Assembly: GCA_002279765.1 (NCBI GenBank)
Contig: NCCR01000017.1
Location: forward strand, 11,118-75,117
DNA length: 64,000 nt
Direction of reading: 5' to 3'
Source: Verrucomicrobia bacterium 12-59-8
Lineage (GTDB): Bacteria; Verrucomicrobiota; Verrucomicrobiae; Verrucomicrobiales; Verrucomicrobiaceae
A program made the translations under genes and the position numbers. The notes below the pieces were generated by a model. That model did no database searches. It was given only the letters and a program-made list of their open reading frames with translations, and was not told the origin of the DNA. Positions 36,001 through 51,000 of this stretch are shown in pieces; within the stretch, counting starts at the first letter, position 1; every line of letters begins with the position of its first letter.

Positions 36001-39000
36001 GATCACTGACAACGGCACCACGGCCGTCACGGTGGGCGGGTTGTCCAACAGTTACCAGCAGCTTGTCGTAGCCAGTGGTGGCATCTTGGTGACAGGGACA
36101 GCCGCTTCAGGCGATACTCTGAGCGTGCCGCGCCTGTCGTTCGGCACCGCAGCGACTGAAGGTATCATTCAGGTCAACACTGGCAGCACCTTGAATCTGA
36201 ACAGCATCATCCTCTCCTCGCAGACAGGTGGAGTGACGAAGGGCCTCGGCGGCAACCTGAACATCAACAAATCGCAGTATTATACTGGCAATACCACCCT
36301 CAACGGCGGAACGACCACGCTCAACGGCAACATCCTACTGCCTGGGACCAGCACGGTGCTGAACACACTCTTTCAAAACCAGGGGTTGATTGTGAACAAT
36401 GGTGCAACACTCGACCTTAATGGCAGCACGCAGTGGGTCAGTGCATTGCAGAGCACTGGTCAGACTTTGCCCGGACAAGGTGGTACGGTGACTTCAACCG
36501 TCAGTGGTGCCAACCTCATTGCAGGTACCAATGCGGCCTTTGCAGGGACCATCAGTGGCACTGGACTGAATTTCACCAAGATCGGCAACACGACGATGAC
36601 CTTTGAGCAGGCGCAGACTTACACCGGAGCGACGAACATCCTCGGCGGCACATTCACCCTGCGTGACAGTGCGACGCTGCTGAACACCTCCGCCATCAAC
36701 ATCAATTATGCCACGCTGACGATTGATAATAATGCCAATCTGGCAACGGATATGGGAGATCGTGTCAGCGACACCGCTACGATCACCTTGAACGGCGGTT
36801 TCCTCAACTTCAACGGACGGACCAATTCCAACAGCTCGGAAACCGTGGGTGCGGTCATCGCGGCACAGGGTGCGAACAGCATTCAGACGGCCTACAACAA
36901 TATCGGCAACTACGCCTTGGGCTACCTGACTCTCAGTAGTTTATCCCGGAATAATGGCGCGACAGTTAACTTCATCTCCGGCAACAACGCCACGAACAGC
37001 CTGCTGGGCAATGTGGGTGGAATTGCGGGAGACATCTTTGTCACCGGTGGCCTAGCCAACAACAGCACCGGCGCGCTCGGCGCGTGGGCGATTGTGGACA
37101 GCAATGACTACGCTGGCTACAATGTATCGCAGGGGGTGGGAGCGGTAGGCACAGCCGGCTATCAGGGCTACGCTGCCGGTTACAGTTCTGGTGGTACACT
37201 CTTTGGCTTCGGCACTGACCAAATCACCAATGTACAGGCTCCAATCAATCAGGCGCTGACGCTGTCTTCCGGTGGTGCCAGCACCGGCATGCTGCGCCTG
37301 AGCGGCAACACCGGAGTGCAGAATGACATCCTCTTTGCAGGTGCCAATGATGTGCTGAACTTGGTCAATGGCGGCCTGCTGCGTAACAACATCTCTGCCG
37401 GCTCCTTGATAGGCAACCAGACCAACGCGGGCATTCTGACCGCTGGCACCGGTGCCGGTGCACCGAGCACAACGGAACTGGTCATCTACAACGCCAACAC
37501 CACCACAGCGAGCGGCATTGGCACCAGCACGGGTGCCGTAAACGGCTCCACGACGCTGACTCTGAGTGCCGTCACCGCGACGGTAACTCCTGGCATGATT
37601 GTGACAGGCACGGGCATTGCCGCCGGCACTTATGTCACTGCGGTGAGCAATGGGACCACCACAGCCACCATCACGTTGAGCAATGGTGCCACCGCCAACG
37701 CTAGCGGAGCGACCTATACCTTCACTCCTGGAATTGTGGTAAATTCCTCGATTCGGAATGCCAATACTGCAGGGGGTTATCTCACGGAGTTGGTCAAATC
37801 CGGCGCTGGAGCGCTGACCCTGACCAACACCAATACCTACACTGGTGGCACGGTCGTCAATCAGGGCACCCTGAACCTGGCAAGTCTGGGAACGGCGGGT
37901 GTGGCGAACAATGTGGTGATTCCCTACTCGATCACGAATCCAAGCATCACACTGAATAACGCCTCCCTGGTGGAACTTCTCAACCAAGGGCAGATCAACA
38001 GCTCGAACAGTGTGACCTTGAATGGTAGTTCGAACTTGACGCTTGTTGGCAACAACACGCTCAACAGCCTGACCTTTAATAACAACGGCGGTGTTGCTGC
38101 TCCAACCGTGACTCCGGCGGGCGTGCTGACTCTGACTTCCTCCACGCCAGTGACCGTGACCTCCAACAATGCTGCGGTGACACCGATCATCAGCGCCGGC
38201 ACTGTGGCGCTGGCCGCCGGTGTGGATACCTTTAACATTGGTGCCATCGTGACGCCTGACGGGGCAGCCGCACAGTATACGACGATCTCTCCTTCGCTCA
38301 ACATCACCTCCGTCATTCAGGACGGCAGCAGTGCCTCGACCCTGCTCAAAACGGGTGCGGGTCTGCTGCAGCTCAGCGGCCAGAATCTCTTCACCGGTGG
38401 GGTCAATCTCAACCAGGGCGGCCTTATGATCGGTGCAAACAGCACTCCGATCACCTTCCTGGGCAATGTGGCCAATGCAGTGGTGTCCGGCCCGCTGGGA
38501 TCCGGCACCTTGAACATCGCTGCGGGCACATACCTCGCCGCGAGCGCTGCTTCCACGCTGAACAACACCTACCAGTTGAACAACGGAGTCAATGGCCTGA
38601 ATTTCAAGGGGACGTTCAATCTGACGCTCAATGGAACCACCACTCTGAATACCGGAATCACGACAGTCAATGTAGAAGCCCCGCAGATGGTGGCGACTCT
38701 CGGCGGTGTGATCAGTGATGGCGGTGGCGCGGGCTCCAGCATCACCAAGACCGGCAACGGCACCCTCGCGTTGACGAATAACAACACGATCACCGGCGGT
38801 GCCATTCTGAACGAGGGAACCTTGCTCCTCGGTGGTTTTACCGGCTCCAATGTCTCGCCTCTCGGCACCATCGCCGGTGGCAGCACGCCTACCGTGACGA
38901 TCAACGGTGGTCTGCTTTCGCTGCAGAACAACGGCGCAGGCAACGGCGGTCTCATCACCTACACCGACCTCACCATCAACATCAATCCATCACTCGCTGT

Positions 39001-42000
39001 GGCGGGTATTTTCGTGGGGAATAACGGCGCCAATCTCAGCAACACCATCGAGGTGCCAAATCTCACCATCGCTGGCGGGCAGATTCTCAACGTCTCCAAT
39101 GGCAACAACTACCAGTTGCGTCTGGATTCGGTCAATGATGGCATCGTCGGCTCAGGTGCACCCGTCTTCAATCCGGCCGCCGGCACCACGATTCTTGTGC
39201 TTACCTGGACCGGTGACAAGCCGGTCAAGGCGGCCAATGCGGCAGGCTCTCTCATCTTCCCTGACATTGTGACACGGGCCACCAGCACCGCTCTTAACAG
39301 CGGGGACACCATCCAGCTCGACAACGGAACTCTCTATCCTGGCGGCTACTATCCGTTGGTCGTGCAGGCTAAGACGATCGCAGCCACTTCTTCGACAACC
39401 TATGGTCTGAACTCCGGCGGACTCTCGGGCGCATTCACCAGCCTGGCGGCTTCTACAACCTCAGTTAACAGCACCTCGGTCTCGGGAATCGGCTTCTCCG
39501 GTTCCGGTTTCAGGGTGGCGCAGCTGAACGACACGGCTGACGCCAACCGCCCAGCGGCGACATCGGCCTCGTTCGCCAGTTCCATCGGAGCCATTTCTGG
39601 TTTCATCAACATCACATCTGCTGGCAACTACACCTTCCGCACAGCGGCTGATGATGGCTCGGTCCTCTACATCGACGGAGTGCCCGTTGTGGGAGATGCC
39701 GCCGGTGCCCACGCCCTGACCGAGGCCACCCCCGGCATCATCAACTTGGCCGTCGGCCTGCACTCCATCGTTTACAAGCCGAACAATCAGGCGACTAGCG
39801 GTGGTTATCGCGTGGTGTATTCGGGTGCTGACACTGGCAACAGCTTCCAGCCGATCAACAGCAGCAACCTTTATTACGCCAACTCGACACCAACAGCAGG
39901 CAATGCCTACAGTGCCGCTGCGATCATCAACAATCCTTACGCTCTTGCCGCCAGCAGCTCGGCGACGATCGACACTTTTGGCACGCAGATCGGTGCGGTG
40001 GCCAACAGCCTGAACTTGGGCAACAGCTCGGCGCTCACGGTTGTCAACGGTCCATCTGGCAGCTTCGGCCCAGGTTATTTCGGCATCGCCGGCACCACGA
40101 CACTCGGCACAGGCGTGGTGGTGAATCCGGGCAACACCGCCACCTCCGCCGCAGGCGTTTTGAATCTGATCGGCAATGTGAGTGACAGCGCCAACGGCTT
40201 GATCAAAACCGGCTCCGGCATGCTCATCCTCGGCGGCAGCAACACCAGCACCTTCACCGGTCAGCTCAAAGTTTTGAGCGGTTTTGTGCAGATCAGCAGC
40301 ATCTGGAATGGCAGCGCTCTGGTCAACAATCCTAATGCCCTCCCAGCCGGAGGCACGATCATCAACAATGGGAACGCCAACTCCACCACTGCTCCCACAG
40401 GGGCTTCGGGTGGCACCACGCTCACTCTTGCTGGATCCGACACAACCACCACGCTGAAAATCCAGGTCGGCACCATGGTGTCCGGCACCGGCATTGCCAC
40501 AGGCACCTATGTTTCGTCGATCTCTGGGGGCGTGCTCACGCTCTCGCAAGCACTGACTGCTGCGGCTTCGGGCACCTATAATTTCTCATCCTCCGGCTCG
40601 CTTGACCTCAATGGCCAGACCGGCGTTCTCGGCAATGTGACCATCAATGGCGTGGGTGTTACCGTGCCTTCCTCGGCCCCTGCCGGCCTGCTTGCTGCAG
40701 GCTCCAGTGGAGCGCTTTGGAACAGCAGTCCGAATGCTGCCAGCCTCGCAGGGATACTTACCCTGGGTTCCAGCGCTTCGGTGGGCGGTTATGGAGACCT
40801 GACCTTGAACGGCATCGCGGTGTCCAGTGGCACGCCCACCCTCACCAAGCAGGGCACGGACACTTTGATCCTCAACGCGGCGAACACCTCCACGTTCAAC
40901 ACCGTAGTGAGTCTTGGCACGCTAAAACTCAACAGCGCGACCGCACTTGGTGCCGCTGCTGACACGCTGACGATCTCCAGTGGCGCTGTGCTTGATCTCA
41001 ACGGCCAGACTCTTGCCAACACCTATCCGATCACTGTCAGTGGTGCTGGCTATGGTGGCGCGGGTACGATTTCGGGTGTCGGTACGGTCAGTTCGCTGGG
41101 AGCCATCATCAACACCTCAAATACCGCAGTTTCAGTGGCGGGTACGATCACGCTGGGGGCGGCCACCAGCATTGGCTCGAATTACGTCAATTCGCTGAGC
41201 GGTGGCACTGTGGGCGGCAACATCACCCTCAGCAATGTCATCAGCGGTGCCTTTGCGCTGACCAAGGTGGGTTCGAACACCTTGACGCTTCAAGGCAATG
41301 AAACCTTCACCGGCGGCCTGACGATTGCTCAGGGTACGGTCATCGTCAGCGGTGCAAGCGGTCAGTTCCTGAACGCCAGCGGCGGCGGTCAGACGATCAA
41401 TGCCGGAGCAGTGGTCAGCGGTATCCCGCAAAACACACTGACGCTGGACAACACCAGCAACGCGCTCAGTACGCGCCTCGGTTCGCACACCCTGACTCTG
41501 AATGGTGGGTCGTTTAACGTCATCGGCAATGCCTCGACAGCAGTGACTGATACTTTCGGCACTGCGAACCTGAGCTTCGGTGCTGGCTACAATATCATTA
41601 CGCTCACCAACAACGGTGCCAGTGTGAATATTGGCCTGGGGGCGGCACTTACCCGCACAGCCGGTGCCACGGCATTGATTCGTGGCACGAACTTTGGTGC
41701 CACAGTGGGAGCCACTTCCACCAATTTGTCGGGCTGGACGACAGCACCCACAGCCGTGGGTACCACAGGTGATACCTTTGTCGGTGTGGCGACGAATGCA
41801 GCAGGCATCATTCCATACCTGATCATTGACACCACTGCGACCGGCTCTGGCACCAGCTTTGCCACTTACAACGCCACGGCGGGAACCACCAACACGAATG
41901 GTTTGCAGGCACTTTCCGCCACCAACTATGCTCAAGCCCTCCCTACGGTGGGTACGGCCAACGGTACGAGTGACGTGAACCTGGGCAACTTCACCGGCGG

Positions 42001-45000
42001 CTTCACCACTCTGACGCTGACGAACGCAGTCGGAGCCCTTCAGTCCACTGGGATCAACTCACTGACCCTCAATGCGGCTCCGGCTAGCGGCAATGCAATC
42101 ACGATTGCTGGCAACGCAACGCTTTCTATCGACAGCGGCGGCATTCTGGCCACGACCAGTGACACCATTGGTGTGACAGGGAGCGGCAGATTGGGATCCA
42201 TCAGCAACACGGCCACCCAGGCACGTGAATTTGTGATCTGGACGGCAGGTTCAGGCACCACGCTGACCCTCAATGCGGCCCTCGGGGGGGCCATGACACC
42301 GTTCACAGGCGGCCTTACCAAGAGCGGTGCGGGCACCCTGGTTCTCAGTGCGGCGCAGAACAGCTACACCGGCAACACGATCATTGATCTGGGAACGGTG
42401 AAACTGGCACCTTCCTCCACGACGACGAATGACATTTTCTACAGGGCTTCCACGGCACCGACGGTTAACACCGCCACCACGACGGTCAACGCCAGCAGTC
42501 TGACCGTGAATGCCAGCGCCACGTTGGATCTCAATGGTAACAATCAGGTGTTTGGCAACTTCACCAGTGCTGGCAATCTGCCGGGCACCGGCGGCATCAT
42601 CACCAATAGCTCGACCACCACCTCTAATTTCACGGTTATCAGTACTGCCACCTCGGACTGGGCGGGACAGATCAACGGCAGCAACACCAACCTGATCAAC
42701 TTCACCAAGTCTGGCAGCAACATACTGAGCTTCCGTGACCAGAATGGCTACTACGGCACTACCACCGTGCAGGGCAGTGTGCTGAGTCTCATTGACCAGG
42801 GCACCGTCGCCAACAGTTCGGAAATCGATGTCTTCAACTCTGTATTGCGCTGGGATGACTCGGGCATCCAGGCCATGACCGGCCGCGTCAACAGCAGCGC
42901 AAGCATCGTTCTCGATGGCGGCGCCTTCACCTTCATCAGCCGCAGTGGCACCAATGCTGCGATCTCGCTGGGCAACCTCTACGTGCTTGGCGGTTCCGCG
43001 ATGGTCAACGTCAACATCGGCAACACCGGGCTGGGCACTGCTTCAGCAACCTTCAACAGCCTGGCACCCATAGCGTTTGGTTCGACATTGACATTTGGCA
43101 CCTCTGGAACCGCAATCGGTGCTGCCGGGAACGGCAGCCTGGGCGACAATCCGAACGTCTTCTTCACCTCAGGAGCGACGAACACCAATGGCATCCTGGG
43201 CGGAGCCTTCACGGTGGTCGGGAATGATGCGAACACGGCGTCCTTCAATGCGGAATTCGCCACTTATGATGGTGCTTCGGCGGGTGGTACCGGGGTGCGC
43301 GCCCTGGCTCCCTTCCAGCAGACGACGTCATTCGCGTCCTCGACTGCCAACAGCAATCTGCGCCTTGGTGCCAATGCCTTCGTGAACAGCGGGGGGCAGG
43401 AGATCAATTCGCTGACGCTGAATGGTGGCTACGTCAACGTGTTCTTCCAAGGTGCGAATGACACGCTCACCCTTCAGAGCGGCGGTTTGCTGGCCGGCAT
43501 CGACAACGCCGGACGCAATATCGGGGTGGCGCTGAGCGGCACACTGAACCGTGGCAAACTGACGGCAGATGCCTCGCAGTCGCAGTTGTACATTCACAAT
43601 GGAGCCAACTTCCTCACCATCCAGTCTGCGATCATTGACAACGGCAATAATATGAGCCTCGTGCTTGATTCCATGAGTCAGAGCGGGCCGACCGTCGTGC
43701 TGGCGAATGCAAACACCTACCTTGGGGCGACGTTTGTCAACGGGGTCAATCTCAATCTGGCCAACACCACCGGAGCGGGCAGCGCGATCCTCGGTGATGT
43801 CATTCTGACCGGCGGCACGAACAACGGTTTCGACTCGCTGGCACAGTCCGGCGCGACGATGGCCTTGCTGGCGGCCCAGCAGCTTGCGACGACCTCCAAC
43901 GTCACCGTGCGCAATGGTGCGGCCTGGAACCTCAACGGGTTCAATAGCACGGTCGCCAACCTCACCTTCAACAGCCAGGGTGGTGACAACGGCGGCAACG
44001 GCCCGCTGGTCTATACCGGTACGGGTGTGCTCTCGCTCACAGGAGGAATCACCTCGACCAATCTGAGCGATCTGCGTGAAATCCCAGCCATCCTCGGTTT
44101 CTTGAATCTGGCTGCCGCAACCACAGTGAGCGTGGACGCCATCTCCACTGGCAATGTCGGTGCCAACAGCCAGATCGGCCTGACCATCAATTCAAACATC
44201 CTCAGCTCCGGCACGATCACCATCACTGGTGCCGGTGTGCTTGGGCTGGGTGGTGTGAGCTACGTGGCCAATACGGTGAACTTCGACACCTCCGGAGCAA
44301 CTCTGGTGCTCGGCCCAAGCTCGAACTACGGGCTGACCAGCATCAACACGACCAATGGCACGCTCGACATGCGCGGCCTGTCCAACCTGCAGGTCCAGAA
44401 AGTCACGGGCACAGGCACCATCAAGAATTTCAACACGGCTGCTGCCGGAACGCTGACAGTCGGCGGCTTTGGCACCAACAGCGCGTCGTTTGCCTTCAAT
44501 GGGGCGCTCACCAGTGACTACAGCTCGGGTGCGCTCAACATCACCAAGATCGGCACTGGCACCATGACGTTAGGCAGCGTCGATAACAGTGGCAACATTC
44601 TAGGCACGCTGCTCGTGGGTCAGGGGACCGTGCAGCTTAACGATGCTACCGCGCGTGAAGGTTTTGCGGCTTACACACTCAATGTGGGCGGCACTCTGCT
44701 TCTCGACAGCAGCACCAACGTTCTGAGCAACCGTTTGGGAGGGAATGTGAATGCGACATTCGCTCAAACGGGTGCCACACGTTCTCTGACGATGCAGGGT
44801 GGTACGCTGGTGTTCACTGGTGGTGCCAGCGCGGTCACCGAAAACATTGGGGTTCTCACCATTCAAAACGGCGGTGGTGTCATTCAGCTCAATGGCGGAA
44901 TCGGCGGGGTGAATTTGAGCATCACGGCTCTCACCACCACGGGAACCGCAACCAGTGCGTTTTCAAATCAGAACAGCACGGGTACTCTGCTTATTCAGGG

Positions 45001-48000
45001 GGCGGCCTCTTCGGTGGCGGCCGGCAATGGAACTGTCGGTATCCCGACTGGGAATTTCAACGTTCCCGGCACACAGGGCGGCGGGGCCAACGGCACTTTC
45101 ACGATGTCGGTGCGTCCAGACATCTTGGTGGACGCCTCTGCTACTGGGACTGGCACCGGCTTTGCCGTGCTGGATTCGGTAAGCAGGGTCATCCGACCGC
45201 TCCAGACTGCTGAACTTCTGGGCAGCACGGCACTGAATTCTGCGGCCATCACCGGCAGCACGACCAATGTGGGACTCAGTACGAACACCACTGCGCTTGA
45301 AAGTGCCTTGTTCGGCAACGTGACGGCGAATTCCCTGACACTGCTTTCTGGCAGTGGCTTCAGCAACCTGTTCACGACCACCGGCGGCAACTATGGTGCT
45401 GGTGGTCTGCTGACGGTGACGCTGAACTCCGGTGGTCTCCTTGCTCTCGGCGGTTCGTTTGGCAGCGGAGTTTCGCTGACGAGCGCGGCTGTCAGCATGG
45501 ACCTCCATGTGACGCTGGGCAACACGCTGACTCTGACCAATGCAATCGTCAACACCACCGCAGGCATTATTAAGGCAGATGACGGCACGCTGATCTTCGG
45601 CGCCCAGCAGTACTTCATCGGTGGTATCGTGATCAACGGTGGCACGCTGGCGGTCGCCACCGGCACTGGTGCCAACACCATCCTGGTCAATCCGACTGGC
45701 ACCGTGCCGACCGTCAATGCACTGGCCATGAACGGTGCTTCGGGCGTTTTTGAACTCAATGGCAACAATCAGGCTGTGGGCTCGATCAGCAGCATCAATC
45801 AACTGCCCAACCTGGGTGGCACCATTCAGAACAGCGGCAGCCTCGCGACTCTGACGACTGTCGGCGCCTCCTCGACATTCGGCGGCCAGATCAATGGTGC
45901 GATCAATTTGATCCAGGCCGGAACGGCCGCTGCGTCCACACTGACACTCACCGGCACCAGCGCCTACTCAGGCAGCACGCTCATCATGAGCGGGCTTATC
46001 CTCAAGGACGCTGGCCAGCTCAGCGGCACCAGCGGTGTGACAGTCAACTACTCCGCACTGACGCAGGACAACACTGGTCTGGCGGTTCTCTCCAGCCGCA
46101 TCCCGGGTGGTGCGACGCTCAACGGCGGCTCCCTGATTTTCAAATCCTTGCAGGGGAATGACAGCTTCACGGTCGGTGCGATCACGCCGAGCTTCAGTGC
46201 GAACACCATCACGGTAACCCCGATCAACAACAGCGCCACCGGCACGGGCAGCACACAGCTGACCATCGCCAGCCTCGGTGCCGCCACCAACAACGCCACG
46301 ATCAACTTCAGCGTCGGCTCCGGCACGCTCGGCGCACCGCTTACGGGCATTACCGGCATTACCGGGGCTAGTTCCGGCTCCAACACTCAGATGTACCTCA
46401 CGTCGGCTCCGACACTGACGAACGGCATCATCGGACCATGGGCCATTGTCAACGGCGCAGATTTCGCGACCTACCTCGCTCCTGGCTCCACTGCAGCTCT
46501 GGCCTCAGGTGCAGCGGGCATCGGTGCATTGGGATTGACTGTGAACTCGGTCGTCGCGCAGCAGACCAATGGCAGCAATGTCATCAATGTGCTTTCGACC
46601 GCGCCTTTCTACATCGGCGAAATCATCAATGGCCTCAGCGGCCTGACGAATCCGACGATCATCGCCATCAATTCGGCGGCCAACACCATCACGGTCAGTG
46701 GCAACTCCACCGCATCCGGCTCGGTCACCATTACCTCCAGCCCCTTCGGCAACTATTCGGCCAATGCGCTGACTGCAGGTGTGCTGGCCGATAACATCAC
46801 CGTTGCCGCCAGCGTTGGCGCAGTGACCAGCCGGACCATCAATTCCCTGAGGATCAACACCGCTGCTGCAACCACGACGATGAACACTCTGGGAGACACT
46901 CTCACCATCGGTTCTGGTGGCCTGCTGCAAAATTTCGCGGGTGTTGTCAACACTGGTGGTCTTCTTTCGGCTGGCACGACACTCAATACTGCCGCCACTC
47001 TCTACGACTACGCCAACGCCACGGCAACGATCAGCAGTTCCATCACCAACAACAGCTTGAATGGTGTGCTGACCTTTGTGAAGTCCGGCAGCAGCACCAC
47101 AACGCTCAACGTCCTGCCCACGGTATGGACCACTTCGACCACGTCGGCTTCCAACACAGTCACCGTTTCCAGCACTGCCGGGCTGGCAATCGGCCAGATC
47201 GTCAGCGCCGGCCTCGGCCAGACGTCGGGAGCGATCATCACGGGCATCACCGATGCGACCCGCTATACCATCAGCGCCAATGTAGGAACCGGTAGCGCCA
47301 CCGCTGCGGGCACCACATTTGGCCTGCCGACCTCGCAGGTGCTCAACCTTACCACCACTTCTGCCAGCAATACCATCACGGTTCCAGCAGGCACCATCCT
47401 CTATCCAGGCATGACGGTCACTGTGCCGGCTGGCAACTCGGCGGTTATCCCGGCGAACACTACCGTCTTGAGTGTTTCCGGAAACACCGTCACGCTTTCC
47501 GCCGCAGTCACCACCGGAGCGGCGGGCCCGCTGCTCTTCTCGGCCGTTGGCGCGCAGACCGTCGCGGTGACCAACACCTCGGGCACGAATACACTGACGC
47601 TGGCAACGGCGACAGGTTTGAATGTCGGCCAGCTGGTGACGGGCACCGGCGTGGCGGCGAACACCTTCATCACGGGCATTGCTGGCAATAGCGTGACTCT
47701 TTCGGCCAACACAACGGCCGGTGTGACCAGCGCTGTCTTCAGTGCCATCGGCAACGTCTCACAGATCACCAGCCTGACCAGTGGCAGCAGCACGGCCGTA
47801 GTGCCGACCAGCCTGGGCCTTGTCGTCGGTCAGCCGGTGCAGGGGGCGGGCATCCCGCAGGGGACGACGGTCGCATCCATCATTGATGCCACTCACATCA
47901 CGCTTTCCACGAATGCCACCGCCACCACGACCGGCAATGCCTATTACGGCCTGCAACCTCTGGGCGTGACTGTCTCTGGTACTGCATTGACTGCTACCAG

Positions 48001-51000
48001 CACCACGGTGACTGTGCCCAGCACGGTCGGTCTGGCCGCCGGTCAGAGCGTGAATGGCGTGGGTATCGCCCCCGGGACGACGATTGCCAGCATCACGGAC
48101 AGCACACACTTCGTGCTCTCCACTGCTGCCGGAAATACGGTGAGCTCCGCTCCGATCACCATCGGTGCAGCACTCAACCCAACCGCAGACACCATCATCG
48201 GTCTGGCTGCCACCACCACCGCCAATTCCGCGACCGTCACGGTCGCCAGCACGAATGGTCTTTATGTCGGCATGCCCGTCACCGGCAATTCCAAGATTCC
48301 TGCCAACGAGTTCATTACCGCAATCACCAGTGCCACGACCTTTACGATTACCACAGGAACGGGAGTGACTGCTGGAACCAGCCTCGCCACCAACATCGGC
48401 GCACCAGCAATCGGAGGTTATTCCAACCAATACACCGGCCAGACGGTGGTTGATCAGGGCACGCTCACCCTCGGCGGCGCACTCGGCAGCATTCAGGTGC
48501 CCGGTGACCTGCTGCTCAACGGTGGCAACGTGACCGAAACCACCAATGCCGGCCAGATCGCCTCGACGAGCAATGTGACCATCAACGGCTTTGGCACCCT
48601 GACCTTGGTGGGCAGCAACACCCTGGCAACGCTGACCTTCAACGGCACCGGTGGATCTGCGACTCCGACCGTCACTGGTGCGGCAGGCAATGTGCTGGTG
48701 CTTACCGGCACGACCAACGCCATCACCTCCACCAACGACAATCTGGGCTTCACCCCGACGATCTCGACGCTCACATTGGAGCTTAACGGCGCGAACCGCA
48801 CGATCACCACATCCGGCGCCTCTCCGGATGATCTCATCATCAGTGCACCGATCGTGAACACCATGGGTGGCACCACGCTTGGCGGACTCATCAAGGAAGG
48901 CAGCGGCTCGCTCATCCTCTCTAACACGACGAGCACCTTCAACGGCGGCCTCCAATTGAACAATGGCTCCCTCATTTTCGCTGTAGCCAGCACGCAGGCA
49001 AATGGGGTGGTGACAGCAGGCCCGATGGGTATCGGCACCCTCACCATTGGCGATGGCACCACACTGCTGACGGACGGCACGACGCGCATCGTCGCCAACG
49101 CAGTAACAGTGAACGGCAACTTCACGTTCGGTGGCGGTGTGTCCGGCAACAACCTGGCCTTGGGTGGTTCCGTCATTCTGGGCAGCACCACACGCAGTGT
49201 GACCGTGGCTAATCCAGCAGTGACCGGCACGCTCGGCGGCACGCTTGGCGGTGTCACAGCCACAGGCGGTGCAGGTCTGACCAAGCTCGGTGCAGGCATC
49301 CTGAGCCTTGGCAGCGCAGGGAACAACTGGACCGGAGCGACCACCGTCAGCGCCGGTGTGCTTCAATTCGGGGCCACTCAGGTGCTCGCCAGTTCTGCCT
49401 TCATTGTGGCGGCAGGTGCTGAACTCAACATCAACGCCGTCGCAGGAAACATCATCGGTTCGCTTGCTGGTGACACCACCATGACGGGTGGTCTGGTGAC
49501 CAACAGTGGCGCGGCACAGACCCTCACCCTAGGGGCGGATGGCAGCAGCACCACCTTTGCGGGTGCTTTCACAGCAGCGACGGCGGTGAACCTAGCCCTT
49601 ACGAAGATCGGTGCAGGCACCATGACGCTGACGGGTGGCCTGAGCAATGCCACGGGTGCCCTGATCCTCAACCAGGGTGCAATCACCCTCAGCGGCAATG
49701 GCGCAGTGCTCTTTGGCAGCGCTACGGCAGACACACTCAATTCGGGCGGAACGCTGAACCTCGACAACAGCGGGACGGCTTTGAACAACCGCCTCAGCAC
49801 GGGTGGCGGCGGCGCTACGGTGGCCCGCGGCATGACGATCAACGGCGGCACGTTGACCCTTAACGGTGGCAGCACGGCGGTCACTGAAACGCTCTCAGGC
49901 ACGTTCACCGTTGGCAATGGCGGCGGCACCATCAAGCTCACTGGCACTGGTGGTCAGGGCACCACTCTCAGCATCGGCATCTTGGCGGCGCAGGCGCAGG
50001 GAGGTGGCCTCCTCCTTGCTGGCGACAACCTCGCTACTGCCGCTGGTGCTGGCAATGCCACAGTGTCGGTCACTACATTCAATACGCTCACTGGTCAGGG
50101 CACAGGGGCCAACGGTACCACCACGATGGCCATCCGTTCGGACATTATTGCAGACAACAGCGCCACAGGCACTGGCACGGGCTTCCTCGTCAAGGATTCC
50201 GTCAACACCAACACCCTGCGTCCGATGACCACCGCAGAGCTTGCCACCACGCTCAGCAGCAGTCTGACCACCAACTTTGGCAACTTCAGTGCGGCGCAGA
50301 CTTATAGCAGCGCCACTTCGCTGAACAGCCTCACGCTCAACACCACTTCCGGCATCAATGCCACCGGTGGCGGCCAGGCCATCCAGGGCTCGACCGTGCA
50401 GCGTTACACCAGCGGTGCCATCCTTGACGCCTTGACCATCAATACCGGTGGTATCCTGGCGACGGCCAACAGCACACTGAACGTGGGGTCCATCGCCACC
50501 ACAGGCAATGCTCAGTTTGAAATCCACGTCACCGGCACTTCCACGCTGAACGTCAATGGCTTCCTGCTGGGTACCACCGGTGGGCTGACCAAGAACGATG
50601 GTGGCACACTGAGCCTCAACAATGCGGAATACTACACCGGCACCACCACTGTGAATGCCGGCACCCTGTTCCTGAACAGCGGACTGGCCAATACCATTGT
50701 CGTCACTCCGACGGCCACGATCCCGACAGTGCAGGCTCTCGTGGTCAACGGTGGCACGCTTGATCTGAACGGACAGAACCAGGCGGTTGGCACGCTGAGC
50801 AACAATGACACTGTCGGCGGCACCGGTGGCACCGTCACCAGCAGCATCACGGCAAACTTCATTAGCAGCACCGGCACCAGCTCGACGTTTGGTGGCATCA
50901 TCGGTGGTTCCTTGAATTTCTACAAGGAAGGCACAGGCACCCTCACTCTCACCAGTGCAAACAACTATAGCGGCACGACGAACATCCTCGGCGGTGCAGT

